Shown piece after piece: positions 55,801 to 64,000 of a stretch of DNA of 64,000 nt (positions are counted from its first letter, which is position 1; each line of letters starts with the position of its first letter). Where the stretch lies: contig NZ_LR733428.1 of NCBI RefSeq assembly GCF_902506345.1, positions 17,555-81,554 of the forward strand, written 5' to 3'. Under the pieces are notes generated by a model, which saw only the letters and a list, made by a program, of their open reading frames with translations, was not told the DNA's origin and searched no databases. The position numbers were made by a program, and so were the translations under genes. Source of the stretch: Flavobacterium sp. 9R (GTDB lineage Bacteria > Bacteroidota > Bacteroidia > Flavobacteriales > Flavobacteriaceae).

Positions 55801-56005
55801 TCATCTTGAAATCAATAAAAAAATTCTTCTTTTTGTTAGAGAAAAAGCAAACGACGAAAACGGAAATACCCTTGGTTATGTTTTTATTGGTGAAGCAAAT
55901 TTCATAGAGACAGAAGGTTCAAAACCGATGAGTATTAAATGGGAGCTACATGAACCAATGCCAAATTATTTATGGAAAGAATCAGCTAAAATGTCTGTAG
56001 GATAA
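52865..56005 (+). CDS. PLD-nuclease / superfamily 2 helicase / DUF3427 protein
   Basis: A 1046-residue multidomain protein. After a helical N-terminus (~1-130) comes an HKD phospholipase-D-type nuclease: the motif LHAKAYLF with H222 and K224, then GYIGSSNFSRSAL. Residues ~330-690 are an SF2 DEAD/DEAH helicase: Walker A AATGTGKT with K353, motif II DEVH from D442, motif III LTATPE, and motif VI QQLGRGLRLAEG. The last ~300 residues match the DUF3427-type C-terminal region (LHARYTRDQILVAFG, HWQSHNAYGPETPKG). Such proteins often travel with Nudix enzymes and are suspected in defence or repair. ATGA overlap with the Nudix gene fixes the start. Confidence 0.88.
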   Translation: MNQGLYEELVTKLINYKLNELNKDTFQVKKTSIDKAEAAQLLSQHIGKTIKQAFNLIKGDDILETQIEIANKIILFLKEELKKEEFEDDLIETEGKILKAVFTKVDSHFTDLDLHLKEITPYTRLIHSELFTGGNSGTTLESELRKEILSSDEIDLLVSFIKWKGIRILERELKEFTERGGKLRVITTTYIGATDAKAVEFLSSLKNTEVKISYNTGNERLHAKAYLFQRKTGFHTGYIGSSNFSRSALTDGLEWNLKVTTKEVGHIIDKFKKTFEAYWQNSEFELYDKNIHSVKLVEALKQGKFSKEYTFTTSYFDIKPFHYQSEILEKLEVERSVHNRYRNLVVAATGTGKTVISAFDYKNFRNNNESSKLLFVAHRKEILQQAKATFQGVLKDNNFGDLWVDGLEPNSNEYVFASVQTLNNRLKDIKLSPDYYDFIIVDEVHHISAATYRPIINYFKPKVLLGLTATPERMDGENILEDFCNRIAAEIRLPEALNKKLLCPFQYFGITDSIDLTNVKWEKGKYVASELTSLYTKNDVRVGQIISNLEKYTNDLNDVRAIGFCVTQEHALFMTEKFNLAGIKAECLTSKNSNEREKIRAQFKKNEFNYLFVVDIFNEGVDIPEIDTVLFLRPTESLTVFLQQLGRGLRLAEGKDCLTVLDFVGNSRPEYDFESKFRALIGKTTTSVQKEIEDDFPHLPLGCSIILEKKAKETILENIKRATSLNVNQLIAKIRNFQHQTTLPLTLENFISLNHLSIETIYKKDSWSRLCQKAGVIDDFEPINEKQIYSAIGKKWLSTNSTSYFNFILQIAKQNFNIRISDFSENEKTMLLMLHYDVWQNAGGFDSLEKSINQIGKNKTLVKEIIEVLELLMDKIGFKEIDIKLPYEQPLKLHARYTRDQILVAFGLSTFDKKSSNREGAAFNARLNTEILFINLIKSEENFSPTTMYDDYAISETLFHWQSHNAYGPETPKGQSYINHLEINKKILLFVREKANDENGNTLGYVFIGEANFIETEGSKPMSIKWELHEPMPNYLWKESAKMSVG

Positions 56006-56095
56006 AGAAAGATATTGTTAAGTCTTGGCAACTCCCCCAACCCACCACTTGCTACTTTGTTTTAAAAAAGCTACTTTTATGCTAAAATCGAACGT

Positions 56096-59000
56096 TTGAA
56101 ACCTAATATCAAGAAAAGTATTTCGGTGGTACGCAAAATAGTCTTGGGGGCTGTCCTCTTGCTATTGGTTTTGGGTATAGCGCTGCATTTGCCCGTGGTA
56201 CAACGATTCGCCAAAGACCAAGCGGTCGATTACCTACAAGAAAAAATCAAAACCAAAGTACAAATCGACTCGCTTTCGTTTGGACTTTTTCAACCCATAA
56301 AAGTACACGGCTTGTATTTGTCCGACCAAAAGAAAGACACTTTACTGGCAGGACAACATCTTGCCGTCGATTTTAGCCTAGTCGATTTGATTAGCAACCA
56401 ACTAACGTTAAACAGCATTACACTAGAAGGCATCACTGCCAAAATAGACCGCAACCGTCAAGGCACATTCAATTTTGATTACATCACCCAAGCGTTTGCT
56501 TCTCCAGAAAAACCTAAAGAAGAGCCTTCGAAGCCTATGGCTATCGTGTTGCGTAAAATCAATCTGAACCAAATACGTTTCATATACAATGATGCCAAAG
56601 AGCCCATCAAGGCAACACTAAAACTCAAACATTTCGACACCGAATTCCAAGCCTTCGATTTAGAAAAACAAGAAATCGACCTGCCCAAAATCAAAGTCAC
56701 TGGACTCACCGCAGATGTATCGCAAGCCCTAAAAGCAACTCCCAAAACGGTAGTGTCCAACAAAAGAGCTACAGCTCCCTCGCCCGTTTGGAAAATCAAC
56801 CTTGGCGAAATTGATATTCGCAAAGTACAAGTCGATTACTTAGAATCCGTTCAAAAAACCAAAGCCCACGTTTCCTTCAAACGCTGGTACACCAAAATAG
56901 ATTTGATTGATTTGGCCAATGAACTCGTGGTCATCAACACCCTGAATTTCGAAAACCTAAGAGGTGCCGTAGCTTTGGGTAAAGTGAATAAGATTGCAGC
57001 TCCCAAGGTCACCAACCCCGCCGAAAAACCGAACCAATGGGAAGTGAAAATCAATCAAACCGATGTCGCTCAACTGTTTTTTCAGTTTGACAACAACAAC
57101 TTTAACCGTTTGTCAAAAGGATTAGATTACAACCATATCCAACTCAAAAAAGCCCACCTCAAAGCGGCTAATTTTCATTACAAACCCGAATCGATTGCGG
57201 TCAACGTAGCTTCTTTTGCCGGAAAAGAACAAAGTGGTTTGGTCATAGATTCTCTCTCCACCGACTTTTTCTTTGGCCCCAAAAACAGCTATTTGAAAAA
57301 GCTGTACCTCAAAACACCTCAAACCCTTTTGCGCAACCAAGTGCTTTTGGGTTATCCTTCTGTAGCGACTCTAAGTAAAAATCCGGGTGAAATATCCGTA
57401 AAGGCGAATCTAAAAAAGAGTCAGTTGGGTTTCAAAGATGTGCTTTTGTTGGCGCCACAATTGACCAACACCAATCCGTTTGCGAGTAATCCTAAAGGAA
57501 TTTTACTGATTAACAGTACCGTTTCGGGCAAACTGAATCGCATCGAAATTCCCAATCTCGAAGTGAGCGGCATTGGCAAAACCAAATTGCAAGCGAGTGG
57601 TTCAATCGTAGGCTTACCCAATGTAGACCAAGCCCGATTCGACATCGCCATTCAAAATTTTGAGTCGACCGCCAAAGACTTGCAACAATTCGCTCCCAAA
57701 GGAAGTTTGCCTACTAACCTTAGCTTACCCAATCAATTGAGTGGAAAAGGAAGTTTCAAAGGAACGATTCATTCCTTTTTTACCGATGTGGTGCTGAATA
57801 GTAGTTTTGGCAAAGCCAAAGTAAAAGCCACTTTCGACCAACGCCAAAAAAACAAAGAACGCTACGACGCCCAAGCCGAGTTAACGAATTTTGATATCGG
57901 TCGTTTGATTCAGAATAAGGATTTGGGTAAAATAAGTAGCCGCATCCGAGTAAAAGGGACAGGATTGGACCCAAAAACAGCTACAATTGTAAGTACGGGA
58001 ACGGTATCTAAACTGATGTACAACAAGTACACCTATCAAAATTTGAGTTGGAATGGCGCTCTTAAACAAGGGCTTTTTGAAGCCACGATGGATGCGAACG
58101 ACCCCAATTTGACTTTTACTTTGACAGGAACTGGAGGGATGAACGGTAAAACGCCAAAAGGAAACGTAAAACTTCATTTGGACATCGCCGATTTAGAAAA
58201 ACTAAACCTTCACGCAGGACCTTTAAAACTAAAAGGCGAAGTCGATGCCAATATCCTTTCCGCCGATTTGGATAGACTTAATGGAACGGTAGTCGCACAT
58301 CAACTCGTAATCACCAATGAAAAAGGAGCGTTCCCGATAGATTCTGTTCAATTTAAAGCGGTATCCAATAAAGAAAAAACCGAATTGCTCTTGAACTCTA
58401 GCCTTGTGGATGCGACTATGGAAGGACAATTTAAAATAAGTCAATTAGCAACGGCTTTACAAAACTCGATAGCGCATTATTACAATACGACACCAAAAGC
58501 CAAAAGAAAAACAACGGCTCCGCAACAATTCAGCTTTACGCTCAATACCAAAGAAAGTCCGTTGTTTGCACAGTTATTGCCTGAGGTAAAGGAATTGGCT
58601 CCTATTCAGTTTTCGGGACGCTACAATTCGGTAAACGATTCGATTGCAGTCACTGGAAAAATGCCAAAACTAGTGTATGGCAATCAAACCATCACCAATG
58701 CCGATTTGAACATTTCTACCAATGATAATGCGCTGAACTATAGCGTAACCATTGATGATATTCAAAATCCACAAATGCAATTGCCTTTTACTTTACTGTC
58801 GGGAAAAGTAGCCAACAATCAAATCGATTATGCCTTGCAACTTAAAGATAATAAAGACAAAGAGCGTTATTTCCTTGCTGGAAATGTAAAAACCAGTCAA
58901 GGCAATACTTTGCTCCACTTGGATAAAAATGTCTTGCTGAATTACGAAAATTGGCAAATCCCAGAAAACAATCAAATCATTTCGACACCCAAAGGATTGA

Positions 59001-61042
59001 TTATTTCGGATTTCAAATTAGAACACGAAGGAAGCAGTATTAGCGTGCAATCGCAAACGTCAAACGCCAATGCTCCTATCGCTTTAGCATTTGAAAATTT
59101 CGACATACAAACGATAAGTAGTATGGTCGAAAAAGACGACTGGCAAATGAGCGGAAAAATCAACGGTACGGCTGTGGTCAAAAACATAGCGACGCAACCA
59201 CTTTTCACCTCAGATATAAAAATCGATGCCTTTACTTTCAAAAAAGAAGCTGTTGGCGATTTTGTGATTCAAATTAAAAACGAAAGAGAAAACGAATACG
59301 ATACGCACGTAGCCCTCACAGGTCAAGAAAATGACGTAAGGCTAGACGGGACTTATAGTAGCCAAAGCGATAGCTTCGATATGAAATTGGCCATAGCGAA
59401 ACTCAATATGAAGAGTATTCAAGGCTTTTCAATGGGGCAATTGATTAAAAGTAGTGGTTATTTGTCAGGTAACTTCGACATCAAAGGAACAACTGCCGAA
59501 CCAAATTTAAATGGACTCTTGCAATTTAACAACGTTGGTTTCAATGTAAAACAACTCAACGCCAACTTCAATTCCATTAACGATGCCATTGCTTTTGAAA
59601 ATCAAAAAATCATCTTTAAAAAGTTTACGATAAAAGACGAAAAAAACAATGACTTGATTATTGATGGTCTAATTAATACCACTTCTTTGGACAACCTCGC
59701 TTTTGATTTGGCCATTGATGCTAAAAACTTTAAAGCCATCAACTCCAAAGCGAAAGATAACGAATTGTTCTATGGCGAATTATTCCTAGACAACCACATC
59801 ACTATTACTGGAACTAGTAAAAATCCAATAATCAAGGGCGCAATTAAAGTAAATAAAGACACCAAATTTACCATCGTTGTCCCACAATCCGACCCCTCAA
59901 TAGCCGACAGAGAAGGCATTGTTGAGTTTATCGACCAAGACCATCCTGCGCTGGCGACTACTTTAAAAGGGGATGAAAAAGCCAGTCAAAGCGACATTAT
60001 GGGTATCAATGCATCAGTGGATATTACGGTAGACAAAGACGCCGAACTAACAATGATTATTGATAAAACTACGGGCGATTTTGTAAAAGTAAAAGGCACA
60101 GCCAACTTAAACGGTGGTATTGACGCCTCCGGAAAAACTAATTTGACCGGAAAATATGAGATAGAAGAAGGACAATATGAAATGACGTTCAGTTCCATCA
60201 AAAAGAAATTCGACATCAAAAAAGGAAGTTATATTTTATGGAAAGGTGAACCTATGGAAGCCGACATCAATATTACCGCAGTGTACAAAGTGACCACGGC
60301 GCCTATCGACTTGGTGTTAAACCAAATTGGTAGTGTTTCAGACTCAGAAAAAAACACCTATAAAGAGAAAATTCCGTTTGAAACCGAGTTAAAAATGACA
60401 GGTGAAATTATGAAGCCCGAAATTGCATTTGATATCGTAATGCCAGAAAACAATTCGGTTTCCTCAAAGGTAATGAGTACTACCAAAGCCAAACTTGAAC
60501 AATTACGCCAAGACCCGAACGAAATGAATAAACAGGTTTTTGCTCTATTGGTTTTGGGTAATTTTATGGGCGAAAATCCGTTATCGAGCGAATCAGGTTT
60601 CTCGGCAGAATCGATGGCAAGAGGAAGTGCAAGTAAAATTTTATCCAATCAGTTGAACAACTTTGCTGGCAATTTAATAAAAGGTGTAGAATTGAATTTT
60701 GATTTGCAATCCACCGAAGATTACTCGACAGGAAAAAAAGAAGAAAAAACAGATTTGAACGTCGCTGTATCCAAAAAACTATTCAATGACCGAGTAAAAG
60801 TTACCGTAGGCAGTAGTTTCGAATTGGAAGGCAGCCAGCAAGCCAATGAAAAAGCCACCAATATTGCAGGAGATGTTTCTATCGATTACCAAATCACAAA
60901 AGACGGTCGTTACAAAATAAGAGGGTATCGTGTAAACAAATACCAAGTAGCGCTTCAAGGAGAAGTAGTCGAAACGGGGGTCTCTTTCATCATTACGATG
61001 GATTACAATAAATTTAAAGAGTTGTTTCAGAGAAGTAAATAA
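56096..61042 (+). CDS. tamB: TamB-like translocation and assembly module protein (TTG start)
   Basis: A 1648-residue AsmA/TamB-type protein. One N-terminal transmembrane helix (~15-35) anchors it in the inner membrane. A long beta-rich repeat region, thought to form a lipid- or protein-guiding groove across the periplasm, leads to a C-terminal DUF490/TamB domain (~1200-1648, with FALLVLGNFMGENPL near 1480). It pairs with the following TamL gene for outer-membrane assembly or lipid transport. The start is TTG at 56096: no in-frame ATG precedes the membrane helix, and the nearest upstream ATG (56079) is out of frame and closes after six codons. Confidence 0.9.
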   Translation: MKPNIKKSISVVRKIVLGAVLLLLVLGIALHLPVVQRFAKDQAVDYLQEKIKTKVQIDSLSFGLFQPIKVHGLYLSDQKKDTLLAGQHLAVDFSLVDLISNQLTLNSITLEGITAKIDRNRQGTFNFDYITQAFASPEKPKEEPSKPMAIVLRKINLNQIRFIYNDAKEPIKATLKLKHFDTEFQAFDLEKQEIDLPKIKVTGLTADVSQALKATPKTVVSNKRATAPSPVWKINLGEIDIRKVQVDYLESVQKTKAHVSFKRWYTKIDLIDLANELVVINTLNFENLRGAVALGKVNKIAAPKVTNPAEKPNQWEVKINQTDVAQLFFQFDNNNFNRLSKGLDYNHIQLKKAHLKAANFHYKPESIAVNVASFAGKEQSGLVIDSLSTDFFFGPKNSYLKKLYLKTPQTLLRNQVLLGYPSVATLSKNPGEISVKANLKKSQLGFKDVLLLAPQLTNTNPFASNPKGILLINSTVSGKLNRIEIPNLEVSGIGKTKLQASGSIVGLPNVDQARFDIAIQNFESTAKDLQQFAPKGSLPTNLSLPNQLSGKGSFKGTIHSFFTDVVLNSSFGKAKVKATFDQRQKNKERYDAQAELTNFDIGRLIQNKDLGKISSRIRVKGTGLDPKTATIVSTGTVSKLMYNKYTYQNLSWNGALKQGLFEATMDANDPNLTFTLTGTGGMNGKTPKGNVKLHLDIADLEKLNLHAGPLKLKGEVDANILSADLDRLNGTVVAHQLVITNEKGAFPIDSVQFKAVSNKEKTELLLNSSLVDATMEGQFKISQLATALQNSIAHYYNTTPKAKRKTTAPQQFSFTLNTKESPLFAQLLPEVKELAPIQFSGRYNSVNDSIAVTGKMPKLVYGNQTITNADLNISTNDNALNYSVTIDDIQNPQMQLPFTLLSGKVANNQIDYALQLKDNKDKERYFLAGNVKTSQGNTLLHLDKNVLLNYENWQIPENNQIISTPKGLIISDFKLEHEGSSISVQSQTSNANAPIALAFENFDIQTISSMVEKDDWQMSGKINGTAVVKNIATQPLFTSDIKIDAFTFKKEAVGDFVIQIKNERENEYDTHVALTGQENDVRLDGTYSSQSDSFDMKLAIAKLNMKSIQGFSMGQLIKSSGYLSGNFDIKGTTAEPNLNGLLQFNNVGFNVKQLNANFNSINDAIAFENQKIIFKKFTIKDEKNNDLIIDGLINTTSLDNLAFDLAIDAKNFKAINSKAKDNELFYGELFLDNHITITGTSKNPIIKGAIKVNKDTKFTIVVPQSDPSIADREGIVEFIDQDHPALATTLKGDEKASQSDIMGINASVDITVDKDAELTMIIDKTTGDFVKVKGTANLNGGIDASGKTNLTGKYEIEEGQYEMTFSSIKKKFDIKKGSYILWKGEPMEADINITAVYKVTTAPIDLVLNQIGSVSDSEKNTYKEKIPFETELKMTGEIMKPEIAFDIVMPENNSVSSKVMSTTKAKLEQLRQDPNEMNKQVFALLVLGNFMGENPLSSESGFSAESMARGSASKILSNQLNNFAGNLIKGVELNFDLQSTEDYSTGKKEEKTDLNVAVSKKLFNDRVKVTVGSSFELEGSQQANEKATNIAGDVSIDYQITKDGRYKIRGYRVNKYQVALQGEVVETGVSFIITMDYNKFKELFQRSK

Positions 61043-61062
61043 ACAGTAGTTGAAATTAAAAC

Positions 61063-61210
61063 AAACCACATAGAATCATAGATTAAACCTAAATAAATAA
61101 AAAAAGAATAAATAGCAATAACATTATTTCACACATAGAACAACTATGTGAATAGTAAAGCGTCTTTTTCTCTCTTTTAAAACTAAAAATTCTATGTCTC
61201 TATGTGGTTA
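61063..61210. repeat. Inverted-repeat intergenic element between tamB and tamL
   Basis: Outer arms AAACCACATAGAATCATAG (61064-61082 region) and CTATGTCTCTATGTGGTT (61193-61209 region) face each other. A smaller inner palindrome CACATAGAACAACTATGTG lies at about 61132-61150. The element could fold into one branched hairpin inside the tam transcript. The words recur in intergenic DNA of Bacteroidota. Confidence 0.6.
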
Positions 61211-61264
61211 AAAATAATAGCAACCGTTGAGTAAATAAGGAATCAAAACCAAAGTACAGTGAAA

Positions 61265-63553
61265 ATGTATCACAAAATAGTATTCATTTTGCTTGTCGCC
61301 ATCGGGCTTCAAAGCTGTTCATCTACTAAAAATCTAGCAGAGGGCGAATTGCTGTATACGGGTGCCAAAGTAACGGTTGAAGGACCAAGCAGCTCAAAAG
61401 AAAAAAAAGCATTGGCTACAGAATTGAGTACTTTAGTACGTCCGATTCCCAATCAATCTTTCTTAGGCATTTATCCAAAACTATCCATTTACAATTTGGC
61501 GGGAACACCCAAAACCGAAAAAGGATGGCGAAATTGGTTGCGTACCAAAGTAGGTGAGCCACCCGTTTTGAACACCAAACTAGATCCCGAATACAATCGC
61601 TTAGTACTCCAAAATTATTTGGAAAACAAAGGATTTTTCAATGCAAAAACCAAAGCGGATACGATTATAAAAGGCAAAAACATTCAGGCAATATACACCG
61701 TAACACCTTCCAAACAGTACCGCATCAAAAAAGTAGTTTTCCCGAAAGATTCCTCGGATTTGTCCAAAGCCATTAGCAGTACCGAAAGAAGAAGTTTGCT
61801 CAAAATTGGCAATACCTACAGCCTAGAAACCATAAAAGAAGAGCGCGTCCGTATCGACGAACGCTTAAAAGAATTAGGGTTTTATTACTTCAGTCCCGAA
61901 TATTTAAAAATTCAAGTGGACTCAACCGTAGCCCAACAAGAAGTCGATTTGATTCTAAAAGTAAAAGAGGAAACACCCGCCCGTGCCCGATTTATTTATA
62001 AAATCAACCAAATTGTAATTTATCCCAATTACACCTTGGGAGCCGACACCATCAGCGCCTCCAAAAAAGCAGTGACCCAATACAAAGATTTTACAATCGT
62101 AGACCGCGATTCGTTGTTCAAACCCAAAATTTTTGATCACGCACTGTACTTCAAAAAAGGTGATGTATACAACCGTACCAATCACAATCTATCCTTAAAT
62201 CGTTTGGTGAATTTGGGCGTTTTTAAATTGGTCAAAAATGAATTTCAGCCTTCGTTGATAGAAGGCAATTATTTAGATGCCTTTTACTACTTATCTCCTT
62301 TAGAACGAAAAGCATTGCGATTTGAAGTTTTAGCTAAAACCAATTCGGCCAATTATCACGGAACTGAACTGAATGCCAATTGGAGCCATCGCAATACGTT
62401 TAGAGGAGCCGAACTACTTTCTATTTCTATATTTGGTGGATATGAAGTACAAATCTCAGGGCAAAATAATGGATATAACGTCTACCGCATTGGTACCGAA
62501 GCCAATTTGATTTGGCCACGAATGATTTCCCCTATCCGTTTCAAAATGAGCAATCGCTTTACTCCAAAAACCAAGGCCACTTTAGGCTATGAATTTCAAG
62601 ATCGCCAGCAATTGTATAGGCTGCAAACGTTTAAAGCGCTGTTTGGGTACAACTGGAAAGAAAATGCACGACGAGAACATACACTAAACATAGGTGAAGT
62701 CATTTTTGCCCGACCTCAAAACGTAACGCAATTGTACCTCGATGAGGTGGATTTGAATCCATCCTTAGGAAAAGTAATCGAACGCCAACTTATTTTTGGT
62801 CCTACTTACTCTTACACCTACTCCAACACCGCACAGAAGAGAAAGAAAAACACCATCTATTACAAAGGCACAGTAGACTTATCGGCTGCGGTGACAGGTT
62901 TAATTGCTGGTGCCAACATCGACAAAAAAGATACGCTAAAAGTATTTGGAGTGCCTTTCAGCCAATATATAAAATTCGAAAATGAATTCCGCCATTTTTT
63001 AAAATTAGGAAAGGAAACCCAATTGGCGAGTCGAATTATAGTAGGTACCGCTTTGCCTTTTGGAAATTCTAAAGAAATGCCTTTTATCAAACAGTTTTTT
63101 ATTGGAGGAACGAACAGTATTCGTGCCTTTAGAGCGCGTTCTATTGGACCTGGAAGTTACCTCGATAAAGCGGTAAATACTGATGGTTTTTTGGCAGACC
63201 AATCGGGAGATATCAAAATCGAACTTAACACTGAATACCGAACTACCTTGTTTAGTTTTGTGAAAGGAGCCGCTTTTATCGACGCAGGAAATATTTGGTT
63301 ACTCAATGAAAACAAAGACAAACCAGGAGCCAAATTTTCTAAAAACTTTATGAAAGAAATGGCGGTCGGCGCTGGACTTGGATTGCGTTTTGACTTGTCT
63401 TTCCTCATCCTCCGAACGGATTTTGCTTTCCCACTTCGTAAGCCTTATCTTCCTGAAGGGAATCGTTGGGTCATTGACCAAATCAACTTGGGGAATGGAG
63501 CGTGGAGAAAAGAAAACTTGATTTTTAACTTGGCGATTGGGTATCCTTTTTAG
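61265..63553 (+). CDS. tamL: BamA/TamA-family outer-membrane lipoprotein (TamL)
   Basis: A 762-residue outer-membrane protein with a lipoprotein signal (LQSC, C18), as is characteristic of TamL in Bacteroidota. Residues ~30-330 contain POTRA-like repeats, and the last ~400 form the 16-strand BamA-type barrel. The GTNSIRAFRARSIGPGSY segment near 620 carries the conserved (V/I)RG(F/Y)-like motif of the L6 loop, here SIRAF. The C-terminal strand ends NLAIGYPF with a terminal aromatic residue. The ATG at 61265 is preferred to GTG at 61259. It works with TamB directly upstream. Confidence 0.9.
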   Translation: MYHKIVFILLVAIGLQSCSSTKNLAEGELLYTGAKVTVEGPSSSKEKKALATELSTLVRPIPNQSFLGIYPKLSIYNLAGTPKTEKGWRNWLRTKVGEPPVLNTKLDPEYNRLVLQNYLENKGFFNAKTKADTIIKGKNIQAIYTVTPSKQYRIKKVVFPKDSSDLSKAISSTERRSLLKIGNTYSLETIKEERVRIDERLKELGFYYFSPEYLKIQVDSTVAQQEVDLILKVKEETPARARFIYKINQIVIYPNYTLGADTISASKKAVTQYKDFTIVDRDSLFKPKIFDHALYFKKGDVYNRTNHNLSLNRLVNLGVFKLVKNEFQPSLIEGNYLDAFYYLSPLERKALRFEVLAKTNSANYHGTELNANWSHRNTFRGAELLSISIFGGYEVQISGQNNGYNVYRIGTEANLIWPRMISPIRFKMSNRFTPKTKATLGYEFQDRQQLYRLQTFKALFGYNWKENARREHTLNIGEVIFARPQNVTQLYLDEVDLNPSLGKVIERQLIFGPTYSYTYSNTAQKRKKNTIYYKGTVDLSAAVTGLIAGANIDKKDTLKVFGVPFSQYIKFENEFRHFLKLGKETQLASRIIVGTALPFGNSKEMPFIKQFFIGGTNSIRAFRARSIGPGSYLDKAVNTDGFLADQSGDIKIELNTEYRTTLFSFVKGAAFIDAGNIWLLNENKDKPGAKFSKNFMKEMAVGAGLGLRFDLSFLILRTDFAFPLRKPYLPEGNRWVIDQINLGNGAWRKENLIFNLAIGYPF

Positions 63554-63562
63554 TATTTCTTA

Positions 63563-63673
63563 AACATATAAGACATATAAGGTCATATAAGTTGTGCTGT
63601 GTTGTTGTCAAGTAAAAATGAAAGGACAATTAAGTGTTTTTAAAATGTCTGTGGCAAAAAATTAACCGCAAAG
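63563..63673 (+). repeat. Diverged direct repeat, left copy
   Basis: About 111 bases beginning AACATATAAGACATATAAGGTCATATA and ending near ACCGCAAAG. A similar stretch occurs at 63745-63854 with many differences. Neither copy has a coding frame. Confidence 0.6.
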
Positions 63674-63744
63674 CAAGCAATGATTTACGCAAGGGACGCA
63701 AAGAATAAACGATTAAACAGTTAACCAATTAACCGCTTTTTTAA

Positions 63745-63854
63745 AACATATAAGGCATATAAGGTCATATAGTTACGGTGAGTTATAGTGAAGTAAAAAT
63801 GGAAAGGCATATAAGTATTCTTAAAATATTCGTGGTGAAAAATTTACCGCAAAG
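63745..63854 (+). repeat. Diverged direct repeat, right copy
   Basis: Begins AACATATAAGGCATATAAGGTCATATAG and shares the later blocks AAGTAAAAATG, AAAG, AAAAT and ACCGCAAAG with 63563-63673. The two copies are 182 bases apart start to start, with non-repeat sequence between them. Confidence 0.6.
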
Positions 63855-63903
63855 ATTCTGTGTTGATTTCCTAATGGTAGTGTCTCACTAACTGTGTAAG
63901 TTG

Positions 63904-63965
63904 AAAAGTTATTCTGAAAATTTGAGCTAATTCAAAAAGCTCAAAAATTTTCGGAAATAACTTTT
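63904..63965. other. Long hairpin near the window edge, possible mobile-element end
   Basis: Left arm 63904-63928 and right arm 63938-63965 pair over about 25 bases with few mismatches (AAAAGTTATT and GAAAATTT blocks). It is preceded by TAGTGTCTCACTAACTGTGTAAG (63889 on) and followed at 63991 by an ATG near the window end. The arrangement could be the left part of an insertion sequence with its transposase gene starting here, but only ten coding bases are visible. Confidence 0.4.
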
Positions 63966-64000
63966 TAACCTTTTATATATTTACATAGTTATGATTGACA

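Overview
The window looks like chromosomal DNA of a member of the Flavobacteriaceae (Bacteroidota), most likely Flavobacterium or a close relative. The base composition is AT-rich. There are almost no Shine-Dalgarno sequences. Several genes have TAnnTTTG-type -7 promoter elements. The gene set is typical of the group: a TamB/TamL pair, a fused ThrA followed by ThrB and ThrC, a fused alpha/beta E1 ketoacid dehydrogenase, the short form of 6-phosphogluconate dehydrogenase, and short lipoproteins. No rRNA, tRNA or CRISPR array was seen.

Layout. 1-6110: a truncated GlmM-like phosphosugar mutase on the minus strand, then acpH and the tight row ggt-alkD-clc. 6197-10078: a periplasmic LolA-like protein and a large BNR/VPS10-like beta-propeller protein. 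10188-14094: a self-inhibited Fic protein and uvrA. 14131-18304: an AT-rich two-gene McrBC-like module (coiled-coil AAA+ motor plus DUF2357/PD-(D/E)xK nuclease). It sits exactly behind uvrA and is followed by a 61-base duplicate of the uvrA 3' end, which marks an insertion. 18491-26203: a LOG-family hydrolase, an outer-membrane protein with a decayed M1 peptidase site, the E1 fusion, an M23 peptidase-like protein and an NTF2-like protein. 26269-29797 (minus): a PiT phosphate transporter with its DUF47 partner, and histidine ammonia-lyase. 30197-35280: the threonine operon thrA-thrB-thrC, preceded by a 33-residue, threonine-rich leader peptide not previously marked as a gene. 35379-41569: a SnoaL-like lipoprotein, a divergent HxlR/NmrA pair, PhzF, a secreted FAD oxidoreductase, a DUF1272 zinc protein and MgtE. 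41633-45327 (minus): a gluconate operon gnd-gntT-gntK. 45563-51821: an L,D-transpeptidase lipoprotein, an AraC regulator divergent from a polysaccharide deacetylase and a cupin, a nitroreductase, a small membrane protein and an old yellow enzyme. 51822-56005: small ORFs and hairpins, then a translationally coupled Nudix / PLD-helicase-DUF3427 pair that may be a second defence or genome-maintenance module. 56096-63553: tamB and tamL. The right end holds diverged direct repeats and a long hairpin that may be the edge of a mobile element.

The two most interesting signals are the McrBC-like module with its uvrA footprint and the threonine leader peptide. The Nudix-helicase pair is next. Three copies of a dispersed hairpin repeat, starting AGCCCCG and containing GCATCCTTTG, are scattered through intergenic DNA. 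All functional statements come from reading motifs by eye; no database search was run.
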